NCBI GenBank assembly: GCA_003116995.1
Contig: BDSL01000093.1
Coordinates: 248,001 to 312,000 of the forward strand
Source of the DNA: Yamagishiella unicocca
Lineage: Eukaryota; Chlorophyta; Chlorophyceae; Chlamydomonadales; Volvocaceae
Reading direction: 5' to 3'
Length of the DNA: 64,000 nucleotides
Below the pieces are notes generated by a model. The model was given only the letters and a program-made list of their open reading frames with translations. It made no database searches and was not told where the DNA came from. Position numbers and translations under genes: made by a program. Each line of letters begins with the position of its first letter. Positions within the stretch are counted from its first letter, which is position 1. Shown piece by piece: positions 54,188-64,000 of the stretch.

Positions 54188-57100
54188 TCACATCACCACA
54201 CAGCAGGCCTTCGCCTCGGGCTCCCTCGGCACCGCCTTCGGCGGCGTCGACGGCTTCGCCGGTACCTCCGCAGTCAATGCTGAGGCAGCAGCCGTGATGC
54301 CGCTCAGAGCGTCGCCAGCGGACTTCTGGACATCCGCCACCGCTGACGACATTTGAACCTTGATATCGTCCGCCTTCGTAGCACCGGCCGCTGCTGCGGC
54401 GGCGGCGCTCTCCTGCACGTCCGCAGCGATTTCCGAGGCGTGCGCTGCAGCGGTGGCGGCAGTACCCTTGGCCGCTACCTGCGCTCCGTCAACGGCGGCC
54501 TTTGCCTGCTCGGTGGCCGCAGCAGCCGTCTCCTGTGCTTGTGCGGTAGCGTCAGTGGCTGTCTTCGTTGCTGTCTCCTGCGCCGCCTTGGCGTGATCAA
54601 CAGCGGCGGCAGCGGCTTCCTGCCCCTGCGCCGCAGCTGCGGCCGCCGCCTCCTGTGCCTTGCTGGCAGTGGCAGCGACTGCCTCCTGCGCCTCCGTGGC
54701 GGCCGCCTGCGCCTGCGTTGCGGCAGCGCCGGCCGCAGCCTCCGCTTGCGCCTGCGCCTGGGCAGCCTTGTCGGTCGCGGCGGTTGCGGCGTCCTGCGCA
54801 GCCGCCTGGGCTCCGGTGACGGCAGAAGCAGCCGCGTCCTGGACCTGCACAGAGGACACCCCGACGAGCAAAACGAAGCAGCTTAGGAACGAGGAGAGCA
54901 TTGCGCGGCAGTTCACACCGCGCGGAAGCACCCCGCTCAAGCAGGGGGCGCTGCGGGACCAAGTCCAATGGGACAAAACTCTACAGCATACACTAACGTA
55001 CGCAATCACCGCCCTGCCTGGTCTTGCCCATCCACCGGGCCTGGCTTCTCCCCCCCCCTCCCACGTACGCTTGTCTACACCACCTCAGCAGCACGCTGTT
55101 TGCAGACGGCTCACAGCGCTGCAGAAGCCGGTTAAATGCGCATGACGTCTGCGCGATCCCTAAAAGCAACACCTACCTCTTGCGCTTTATCGCTTGCAGC
55201 AGCCACGGCGCCGTCAGCGGCCTCCTGCGCCTTGGCAGCAGCCGCCACCGCGGCCACCTGTGCCCCCGCCGCCGTCTCCTGCGCAGCGCTGGTCGCTTGA
55301 TCAGCAGCAGCCTGCACCTCGCCCACCGCAGCAGTCGCCGTCTCTTGAGCCTTCGTCGCTGCCGCCGCGGCTGCCTCCTGGGCTTGCGACTGGGCAGCTT
55401 CAACCGCGGCAGCTGACTCAGCCGCCGCGGCCGTAACGGTCTCCTGGGCCTGCTCGACCTTGGAGCTTGCGGCTGCGACCGTAGCGGCAGCTGTGTCCTG
55501 CGCTGCAGCTGCTGCCGCCTGGGCTTCGCCAACCGCGGCTTCAGCGGTCTCCTGGGCCTGACCCGCCGCGGAGACGGCGGCTTGCTGTGCCTGTCGTCGT
55601 CGGAGTGCATGGTATAGGGATGGATCAGGAGGAAGCAAACGGCATGGAGGACCGTAACGTACAGTGCCACAAGCGGGGGGTGGGAGTGGTACCTTTCCCA
55701 AACGTCTCTAAACATCCACAGACCGAACCCAAGCCGAGTCGAGGTGTACCCGAAGCCATCACATTGAAGCTCGGGCCCGTGAACCAGATCCTCACCTCCT
55801 CTGCCTTGCCCTGCACCGTTTCGACCGCCGCGGCAGCAGTCTTCTCTGCGTTGTCGGCGGCCGCAGCCGCCGCCACCGCGGCGTGATCCACAGCCGCCAC
55901 AGCTGCGCCCTGAACCTCAGCAGCCTTGGCTGTAGCCGCATCCACGGCCTGCTCAGCTGCGGCCTCGACCTCCGCTGCCTTAGTTGCAGCTGCGCCCGCC
56001 GCACCCTGTGCCGCAGCCTCCGCTGCGACGACAGCCCCCGTCACTTGGGAGGCCGCAGCCGCAGCCGCCTGCTGGCCTTCCTCGGCGGCGTCCGCCGCCT
56101 TATCCTGTACTGCGGCGGCCGCCTCCTGCGCCTGCGCGGTGGCGTCTGCCACCACCGCCGTCGCCTGCTCGGTTGCCGCCGCTGTCACCTGCTCAGCCTC
56201 CACCACCTTCGCCTCCGCGGCCTCAACAGCTCCCTCAGCGGCGTTCTGCACCATGACCGCCGCAGCGGCGGCCTCAGCAGCGGTCTTATCCGCAACGGCA
56301 GCCGCTGCCAGCTGCGCCTCCGCAACTTTGTCACCGCCAGTCGTGATGGCGGCGCCAATGGTGGCTTCCGCACTGGCCGCTGTGCTCGATGCGTCCGCTG
56401 CTGTAGCAGTAACGCCCCCCAGAACGGCAGCGGTAACAGCGCTAAAGGCGCCAGCGGCAGCGGCGCTGGCGGCGCTGAGCCCATGCTTAGCCTCCCTGCC
56501 GAGGACAGGCAGAGGGGTGAGGAGCGTTTGTTTGGATGGGCGAGGGAAAACCGGTGAATTGCGCTATGGCCCGGAATGCCAAAGCAAAGGGCTCATTGTT
56601 GAACGCAGGGCGAAAAATCATGTCCTTCCCCTCACCGCTGAGCCACCAAGCCAGCCACTGCTAGCTCGAGTGCGCCGTAATCCAGGGTCTTGGCGGCCCA
56701 CTCGGCAGGGATGGAAGAGGCGCCATCCTGCATTTTTTTGTTGCGGCACAGGTGCATAGCTTCATGGCCGAAGCGAAGATGCGATAGGAAGGCGGTGTAA
56801 CCGAAGGCAAGGCAAGGCAAGGACGCGCAACGGATATGGCTGGGAAGTGAGTGTTGGTCGATAGATCCATCATCAGGATTGGTCAAAGGCCCACAAGTAC
56901 ATGTCAGCAACAAACAGAGCGCCGTGCAGTGCGTTTGCGCGCAGGGAGCTTGGGGATCATGCCTGGGGCGCCACCCCACGACCCCAAGCGGGGCCCCACC
57001 AGTGCCTGATGCGGACGGCGGCCTGATGCTGTCAGCGCGCAGGGGTCACGGCACACACTGAGCGAGCTCAGTCCCCGGGCCCGAGGTCCCAGGATGCGCT

Positions 57101-60100
57101 GAGGTCCCAGCCCCTGATGCTCCGGGTGCATCCCTCCTTCACGCACCTTCGCTGCCAGGAGTGCTCCGACCAGCACAGCCCGCGAGCAGTTATCTCCGCC
57201 CAGCAGCAGGTTGTTGCGGACGCCGGTCACGAAGTCGGGGGCCTGGATCCGCGGAGGGACAGGGGTTTTGGGGAATCCTGGTGCCAAAGGCGTTTCAGGG
57301 GGCTAAAAAGGAGCCCCGACAACGCTAGGAACGATGTGTGGATACGGTATGTCCACTGCCCCCTCCCGTGCCTAAGATGTTGCCGGTGTCCGCCCTTACC
57401 GATGCTCCTTGCCAACGGCAACACTGCCACAACGGCCTTATGCGGTCAAGCAGGCAGTGTGCTCAGGAGCGGCTGACGCAACGTGTTAGGTGTCTTGCCC
57501 GCAGTGCCACGTTTGACGAGGGTTAGGATCACAAGGCGTGGTTGGTTTTTTGCAGCGCAGCGTAGGAACGCGTGTCGGTCAATCGCGGGGCAGGCCAAGG
57601 AGACCACTAAATCAAATGCGAGTAGGCTGAAGCGCGTACCTGCAGAGCTACCAGCAGCGCCGCCTTGAGGCAGCCAGGGTTGCCGCATCCCGCGCCCCAC
57701 GGCCCAAACTTGACGTCCGGGCCCTCAGCGTACATCAGGGCTGGGGGCCGACGGAAAGGGGCAATGAAGTAGGTAAGGTCTTCCAAATGAAGCAATGAAC
57801 GGAGCAATGAAGTAGGCAGGGATCTTCCAAATGACTGATTCCAGTACACCAGTGGGTTCTTCGAGACACGCACTATTTCACCCCAGGACGCCGTCATGAC
57901 GGAGCACCACAAATTCGGATCAGACGATCCCGAAAGCTTGACCACCCCGAGACCGGCTCACTTCGGGGGTTGACGTCCTTCTTCGATAGGACCTCCTGAA
58001 GCGACTCCCGCGCCTTGGAAGTTTCGGCCAGGCCGCCCTCGGGCCCCAGCACCCAGGTCAGGGCCGCCTCCACGCCGTCGCCCTGCGGATGGAGGAATGG
58101 GCGACCGAGGGAAGCGGGCGACGGCCAGCGGTGACGCGAGGGCGTAGCAGCAAATAACGGGGAAAGCAGCGACAGGACTCTCAACGGCAGTATCGCTGCT
58201 GAATTATTTAGCAAAAGTAACGACTAGTGTTATTTACGCTTCTTGGATGAAAATCAGTACGAAAGTTGCAAAAAATTTCAGGCTAGAGCAGTCATACACC
58301 TCTCTCAGCAATCCGTGGCTCTTGGCAAGGCGTGACGCTGCCGATGTACAGTCGCTGCTGTTCGGCTGCCGCAGCACAGTCACACCCAAACACCCAGGCG
58401 CAACCCAGTTCCCGGGTTTTGCGCCAATCGTTGCATACACTCTGAAGCCACACAATCTTCACATGTGTGACAACCGGCACAACGACAGAATAGCGAACGC
58501 CCTTTTCCTTTCAAAACGACCAACGACAGCTTCACAGTCCAGTCCGAACATCACCCACCGTGGTCACCACCCTCTCGAGCACCCTCGCTGCCGCCCACGC
58601 CAGCTCCACTGCTGTGTCGTTGTTCTGCTGAGCACGCACTGCGGAGTCAACCGCCGTGCGAAGCGCGTCGCCGCCGTCGGGAAGGCCGCCATACAGCGCA
58701 ACCACAGCCGGCGCCTTAACGAAGCAGTTGGCCTGTCACGGGAATGGGCATGAGATCATGTGTCAACCTGCTAATCATTGTGGGAATGTGGGTGGGGATG
58801 CCGTACAGCAGCAGCCTGCAGTCACCTAGCACACACCGGGAGGAGCACATGCAACAAAGCCTTAGCTCGCAGTCGCACCAGCAGCACCGAGTGCGCCATC
58901 CCCATACCCGGCCACACGGCCGGCATCTTGCTCGGCCGTTGCGCTTCAACCCACATCAGCTTGTCCGAGTTCCCTACGTCCCCTACTGCATGCCGATCCG
59001 CCAGCGCCGCACCTGATGGTCCATGTGGTCCCCGCACTCAGGCCAGGGCTTGGCCTCGGCGACGGCATCACGCATGGTCTTAGCGCTGTGGTTCAAATAC
59101 ACCAGTGGCGGGTGGTCCGATGCGTAGTATTCGGCCAGGTGCTGCCGAAAAAGAGGCCGGGGCAAGGTGGGAGAATGGGGTATGTCATGTGAGTCCAGTC
59201 ACGGGGTCTCATCGACGTGCAGCAACGGCGACAGCCAAAACATAGCCGAGTCAGGCCAGGCCAGGTCGGGCATGAACGGCGGCTAGTCGTGAAGCTCTCC
59301 ATGCAACGGCATGTCCTTGCAACAGACGTTCCCAGCCGGGACTCACGCCCCAACCTCACTGGCTCTCCCGATCTGTTCGCAACCAACTGCCGACGGCACC
59401 GGTGGCCCGCATTTCGTCCAACCCGGCCTGGCCTAGCCCTCGCAGCTCTAGGCTTTGCGGAGCCCGTCCTCGGTACCGCAGGGTTGTGTCATGCAGAACC
59501 CTGCAAGGCCTAGCGTAACGGCTCCGGCCTACTGTCAAGCGAGGAATGGCAGCGCCATCACCATCGCCGACCGCAGGAGTACGCCAGCATGTGCAGGCCG
59601 TATCCATAATTGCTGCTGAACATACGGCTATTCAGTCCTTTGATGCCCAAGTGAGGCTATCTTTCCGCCACCGAAATCATGTAAATGAGAGCCCCCGTTG
59701 CAACATCGCTTCCAAACGTGCACAACCGACCCCGTGGCATAGTCCCACCCCAGCGCCTAGCAAACCAAATACACGCCCAATACGCTGTCAAACTTCCTGC
59801 ACGCGTACCTGCTTACGCAGCAACAGTTTTGGACCACGACGCATTTCCCCCACCCCTCTGCTCCATGTCCCGTCGACTCACCTTCGACCACTGCTGTGGC
59901 TCACAATCGCCCGTACTGGCCAGGAACTTGACCAGGGGCAGAAGCTCCTGGCCGTACGGAGACAGCGCCCCTACCGTCGCCGTATAGAAGGGGCATGACG
60001 GCGGATCAAAGAATTCCGGGGCTGCGCTGCAATCCGTCGGGGTCGTTAACACCTCGCGAAGTTTGTTGCTGTTGTATATCCACTGCGTGGGCAGGAGTTA

Positions 60101-60615
60101 GCGAGGAGGCATAATACATTTGATGGACTTGCCTTTTTACAAAAAACTACGACATGGCTCGGGATTCGCAGCTGGGTCGCCAGTGTGCACGTTGACCATA
60201 GGCGGCGATGTGGGTCGTAGCACAAGTATCCAGTTAACAAAGCCCCACAGCGGCAGGGACAAAGAGTAAAATGAAACCTGACGATATCCACAAGGCTGCA
60301 TTTCAAGTATGAAGGTCGCCCGCCGGCACGCCTATGATATCCTATCACGCGCAAGCGGCTGCTTCGCGGTGCCGGCGACCCGCCTTTGTGCCCAGTGTAA
60401 CGCGTATGTGTGATACTTTGCTGTGCTATGACAGGATGAAGGCCACATATCGAGGCGATGCTTGACTCGTGATTGCTCGCGCTGATTTCACACTCCAGCA
60501 CTCCCATACCGGCGGAATCGATTTGCAATGTACTCACATGCAAAGATGAGGTAGCAGCATCAGCTACGAAGGAGCCAAGTACCGCTGCGCGGGCCCTTCC
60601 GGCGGCACCCTCCAT
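54188..60615 (-). CDS. ADP-ribosylglycohydrolase-family protein with Ala-rich tail and CaaX box
   Basis: Exons in transcript order: 60615-60538, 60082-59882, 59141-59013, 58732-58559, 58082-57962, 57740-57640, 57242-57147, 56727-56636, 56495-55796, 55590-55177, 54844-54188. All are GT-AG with closing phases, giving 920 residues. Residues 1-330 follow the ADP-ribosylglycohydrolase fold: GRARAAVLGSFVADAATSS, LHWIYN, SCPFYTATVGALSPYG, WPECGDHMDHQ, AVRAQQNNDTAVELAWAAAR, the metal-site block GGDNCSRAVLVGALLAA, and DGASSIPAEWAAKTLDYG. The last catalytic exon then splices to about 590 residues rich in A/Q/E/K/T with an apolipoprotein/LEA-like helical pattern, ending ACCVVM, a CaaX-type signal. If the intron 56635-56496 is retained, the frame stops at 56632 and gives a 331-residue enzyme. 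The enzymatic half is firm; the fusion is inferred from phase and the absence of an ATG in the tail. The substrate is unknown. Confidence 0.75.
56496..56635 (-). other. Intron whose donor contains the stop codon of the short form
   Basis: The transcript reads CAGCG|GTGAGGGG. The in-frame TGA of the short form is bases 2-4 of the donor GTGAGG. The acceptor is CTGTCCTCGGCAG. Splicing restores CG+G (Arg) and keeps the Ala-rich frame open for 233 more codons in the next exon. Retention yields the ordinary-length enzyme. Confidence 0.6.
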
Positions 60616-63393
60616 GCTGGGACGGTGAAAGTTTGCAAGAAGAAGAACTGTACGGGAGCTATGAAATGAACGATATGAACTATATGTCTGTGTCGAACAG
60701 CAAATCAGATAGCCGGAAGCGTAAGTTCCGGGCACAGGCGCACAGCCCCAGCACGGCACACCAAGTTGTGAATATCCGTATCACAGAGACCCGTAACTGC
60801 TACGGTTTAACCATTTCATACTCCCTTCCAACCAAGGTTCAAGACAGTATGCATGCTGTAAGATTATCAACCTCACCCAAAACCAGCGACCGTCGAGAAG
60901 CCATACGCCTTCTTCGCAAACCCCAATACACATTTAGGAATACATCATACTCAAAGTGCATGTTTATGCAGGCTTATCGAAGTAGAGGACTGTGGCACTC
61001 CCTGTGACCCTGCCTGACGGCGGCCTTAGCGCTTTTGTATTTGCATTAAGGCGAAGCGTTATGCCATCGGAAGTTGGCAGCAGAAAGGAAACCAATTTGT
61101 GTTGCAGCTGCGGTGCGCTGGCAGACAGTGTTTCACCCCGAGAGGGTCTCGCTTATCAGGTTACTTCGCCGAAAAAAGCTTTGTTTTCAAATATGGCACA
61201 TCGTTGTTGTCACACCGAGAGGATTTCGCCATGCACTTAGTCCTGTCTCTAGTTGGATAGCGTGCTGCTCCATGGGCATAGCCTTCAAACCGCATCCACG
61301 ATCGCTGTGACACGTTGTGACGCAGGCGCTTGGACCTTCGTTGCACACTCTAGGACCTTATATCCTTGAGAAATTGTTGTTGGGTGGTTTGGGGCGTAAC
61401 TATGTGTGACCAGATGGGCCGCGTCGAAGCCGACACTAACGGCAACGGTCATTGCTACGACGGCGCATGCCATGTCGGCCTCGTCCAGGCATAGTCCATA
61501 CCAAGGGCTTTCACATGTATGCAATGCGTGGTGATGTCGGCTAAGTATGAGATACATTCGATCAATGCGCTTCCAGTGACAACTGCAACGACGTGCGATG
61601 TAAAGGTTAGACCTTGAGTTCTGGACGGTGGACAGCACGCAAGCAATACGCCGCGTCGTATTGGACACACGATGCCCCTGGCAATATGCAAGGCTCGAAG
61701 TGATGCGGCATCTTTTCTAAAACCTGTATCGTCTTGATATAGGGCCTATTAAGGCGTCGTGGGGAGGCGGTGCGCAGAATACGGCAGCACAAAGCAGTGC
61801 ACACGGCAGCACAAAGCAGAACCATGTGCAGGATGTTACAGACCAGCAGGCGCCCAGAGCCGCGCAAATCGTAGCCCTTGGCAGCCCTGCAGGGACTAGA
61901 TGAATACGGAGTTATGTATTTACCTAACATCGCACGTGACCCAAGTCCAAACGGAAACAACACTATTGCCTCCACATCAATCGTGTGCGGTGGGCCGGGT
62001 GCAGCCCGCAGGACCGTTGCCCATTGCATCTATCCGCCAGGGCTTTACACCACCTGTCGCCTCTGTGCTTTCCGTTTCGGTGATCAATCCCTGTCATCCC
62101 CGCAGGTTCCCGCTAAGCTGTCGTCCCGCCGAAGCCTTTCTCTCGGGCCATAACTAGCGACAAAGCCGTCGCCGAGACTCCGTCTTATAATTGCAGAGCA
62201 CCGCGTAGCTCATCGCAGCCGGTGCCGCGGTACTCCTAGGTTATTGGTGCTCCCGCTGCGAAGGAACCCGCCGTTGGCAATCCAGGGCAATCCTGTATGA
62301 AGTTCTGAATCAGCCGGCACACGCATCAGCTTGACTAGGATGTAATGTGAACAGATCAACCCCGTCTGAGCTATGAAGGCAAGTCGGTTGCTCTTCTGTG
62401 TGTTGCACCCGCGCCGTCCTGTGATGGCCAAGTGTGGGGGTCTGGGCTCTGGGGATACAATATGATGGGCGCATGAACACATAACATTGGTAGAACGTAC
62501 CACGCCCCTTATGTTCTCTTCCACGATCCATGCTTCGCCTCGAGCGGTCTTGTGGCGTGCTGCTCTCCCCGGCGTGACCCGCCCCATCGCTCATGCTCCC
62601 CAATGCCCCAATCACAATACCCCTTCGGGCACTTCTCGACCCGTGTCCACGGCTACCTTCGCCAGTGTCGAGAGTGCTACCCATAGCCTCATGTACAGGC
62701 GCCGCACGCGTATTCGCGAGGACGGGACGTACGAGGCTCCTGCTACATACCAAGAGGCGGCAGCACGGTGCACTAGGTCGCCGACAAGCGAAACACAGCA
62801 GCCCATGTCAATACAACCTTGAGGACAGATGCGCTGTGCTTCTACGCCGCGGTGCCAGGAGGAGGGAAGAACGATGGAGGAGGGCAGGAAGCGACCAGCA
62901 AGGCCTAGGAGCAACCCTGAGCAACGCTGCGGAGACGAAGTTTGATGTCAGTTTCAATCGAAAGGCCGACGACGTGTACGGCGCTGTCATTGACAGGCCC
63001 GTACGGCCCACGACACCTACATGCTGGCTGTGCCAACTTGCGGTTCCCCCGATTTCCCATGCTTGTCGCCTGGTCAGGCCGGTTTTGGCCAGTTTCTGGC
63101 CACCCATTCTCGTGTAGGTGCCGCGTGCATGTTGCTTGCAGATAATTGCAGTTTGTCCGCGGAGGCTTTGGCCCCCCTCCCATGGTTTGACGTGTGCCAC
63201 CCAAGTACCCATCGTCTCAACCCGTTTTCAGCAGACACAAGGCAGCACAGGGTGCGCACAGGGGCGCACGGCTCAGCCCTGCTCAGCTCGCACTGGAAGG
63301 CGACCAGCCTCGAGTTCCATACACGCACTAAACACTAGTCGGTGGCGGTCCGGCTGCATTGTTGTTTGTATTGGGTGTCGACCCTGTGCAGTC
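60616..63393. other. Upstream of the hydrolase gene; no complete gene recognised
   Basis: The hydrolase promoter lies immediately right of 60615. Further right, stretches such as ETKFDVSFNRKADDVYGAVI (62937-62996, plus strand) look exon-like and may belong to the gene ending at 63530, but I could not build a phase-consistent chain. Confidence 0.4.
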
Positions 63394-63530
63394 AGGTGCA
63401 GTGCACGCCGGAAGCCGACGCGAAGGGTGGCTGGGGCGTGCAACCAGACACGCTGCAGATGTATTACGTTCCAAAAGGAATACAAATGTATGCCAATGCC
63501 AAGCCTATTTGCTTCAAAGCCGGTACTTAA
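63394..63530 (+). CDS. Candidate terminal exon of an unidentified gene
   Basis: After a GTGCAGTCAG acceptor the frame reads VQCTPEADAKGGWGVQPDTL, then QMYYVPKGIQMYANAKPICF and ends KAGT-stop. TGTAA occurs 84 bases past the stop, where an algal poly(A) signal would be expected. The product is not recognised and upstream exons were not resolved. Confidence 0.4.
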
Positions 63531-63866
63531 CGTCACACGCCACACATAGCATGTGTACCAGGCGTGCACACTCCGAATGCATGATTAATCATAAAACATA
63601 GCCACTTATGAGCTGTAATACGACGCTTACATGCTGATGCATCTTGTGCACAAGCCATCTTGCGTGTCCCTCGTTGTGTACGACGTTGCAGTTGCTCGAT
63701 GCTTGCACACTATCATTGGACGCAAACTCACTTTGTATGAACTTCAGTATTACAACCTTGTAGTATAGATCCTTAGCCCTTTACCCTTTATTGCCCTTGC
63801 CGCGTGCTTTCGTGTCCCGAGCCGATCTACCGAACCAACCCGGTGTGCGACCCCGCACGGGCCACG
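63531..63866. promoter_or_regulatory. 3' UTR of the upstream gene and 5' region of Tudor-SN
   Basis: A TGTAA word lies at about 63614, and the Tudor-SN start codon is at 63867. The promoter and 5' UTR must lie between. No clear TATA element was identified. Confidence 0.4.
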
Positions 63867-64000
63867 ATGGCAACCGGCTGGTTACGTGGAGTCGTAAAGG
63901 AAGTGGTGTCCGGCGACACTATGGTGGTCGCCGGTACTACCAAGGGACCAGGACCGGCGCCAGAGAAACGCATCACCCTTTCCTCGCTTATTGCGCCCAA
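63867..64000 (+). CDS. TSN: Tudor-SN (SND1/TSN) N-terminus, cut by window edge
   Basis: The ATG at 63867 opens 44 codons to the window end. MATGWLRGVVKEVVSGDTM and then PEKRITLSSLIAP match the start of the first staphylococcal-nuclease-like domain of Tudor-SN proteins: GWLRGxVKxVxSGD, a strand of hydrophobic residues, PEKxITLSSLIAP. Tudor-SN has four or five SN domains and a Tudor domain and acts in RNA processing, stress granules and small-RNA pathways. Only the first 44 residues are visible, so domain count and integrity cannot be judged. Confidence 0.85.
   Translation, partial: MATGWLRGVVKEVVSGDTMVVAGTTKGPGPAPEKRITLSSLIAP

Noticed and set aside
54845..55009. An apparent signal peptide (MLSSFLSCFVLLVGVSS) in front of the Ala-rich frame
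   Set aside because: It lies immediately before a CTCTGTGCAG acceptor, and the preceding exon joins the next one in phase, so it is intronic. A secreted protein would also not use a CaaX box.
56185..56484. Arg/Pro/Leu-rich ATG frame overlapping the first Ala-rich exon
   Set aside because: It is a shadow of the Ala-rich frame in GC-rich repeats, with no junction support.
56911..57020. Possible hydrolase exon starting ALVGPRLGSWGG
   Set aside because: The exon at 56727 (DGASSIPAEWAAKTLDYG) fits the family C-terminus and phase better.
59190..59330. Possible extra hydrolase exon (PDLAWPDSAMFWLSPLLHV)
   Set aside because: Exons 59882-60082 and 59013-59141 already join in phase and match the family order without it.
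60633..61007. Plus-strand 124-codon frame overlapping the hydrolase start
   Set aside because: It begins at TTG, overlaps the first exon and promoter of a well-supported gene and has no recognisable motif.
1..64000. tRNA, rRNA or snRNA genes
   Set aside because: No cloverleaf or conserved rRNA block was recognised by eye. A tRNAscan-SE or Rfam run would be decisive and was not possible.

Overview
This window is nuclear DNA of a volvocine green alga; a Volvox-like species is the most economical reading. The evidence is: many short exons with GTGAGT/GTAAGT donors and introns of roughly 100-800 bases; a gametolysin-type (M11) metalloprotease family fused to extracellular lectin domains and a Pro/Ser/Lys linker; a very dense and varied retrotransposon load; and a TGTAA polyadenylation word downstream of some gene ends. 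Nothing looks prokaryotic or organellar. All gene models were built by hand from splice signals, reading phase and comparison of paralogues, so small exon errors are possible.

Layout. 1-5021 (+): 5'-partial jacalin-lectin/M11 protease gene (copy A) with an intact zinc motif. 5150-11200: retrotransposon pieces, a 113-bp satellite (7014-7950), and an AT-rich tract full of TTACGA/TCGTAA words. 11478-18758 (-): a complete paralogue (copy B, 13 exons, 846 codons) facing copy A. Every zinc ligand and the catalytic Glu are replaced, yet frame and splice sites are intact. 18759-32950: mobile DNA. It includes paired 1.3-1.5-kb repeats around a multi-exon coiled-coil gene, 47-bp inverted repeats about 5.4 kb apart, and a DIRS-like reverse transcriptase. 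32955-36130: a PIF/Harbinger-like element (TTA target duplication, 29-bp terminal inverted repeats) carrying an AT-hook ORF, then an inverted GGGAACACGG repeat field. 37184-40355: a decayed Ty3/Gypsy element. 40818-43730: an L1-like 3' end and a duplicated non-coding block. 45342-48866 (-): small ORFs and a 6-exon protein-kinase gene. 49800-53950: repeat-rich, no recognised gene. 54188-60615 (-): an ADP-ribosylglycohydrolase-family gene that appears spliced to a ~590-residue Ala-rich tail ending in a CaaX box. 63867-64000 (+): the first exon of Tudor-SN, cut by the window edge.

The two results that most deserve follow-up are the pseudo-metalloprotease paired with its active sister copy, and the ADP-ribosylglycohydrolase whose last catalytic exon can either stop or splice to a prenylated tail, because the stop codon lies inside the splice donor. 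A family of short direct-repeat-flanked micro-insertions (TGTTGTAACGGTTACAG) is a third lead. The housekeeping-like genes sit mainly in the last third; the first two thirds are accessory and repeat-driven.
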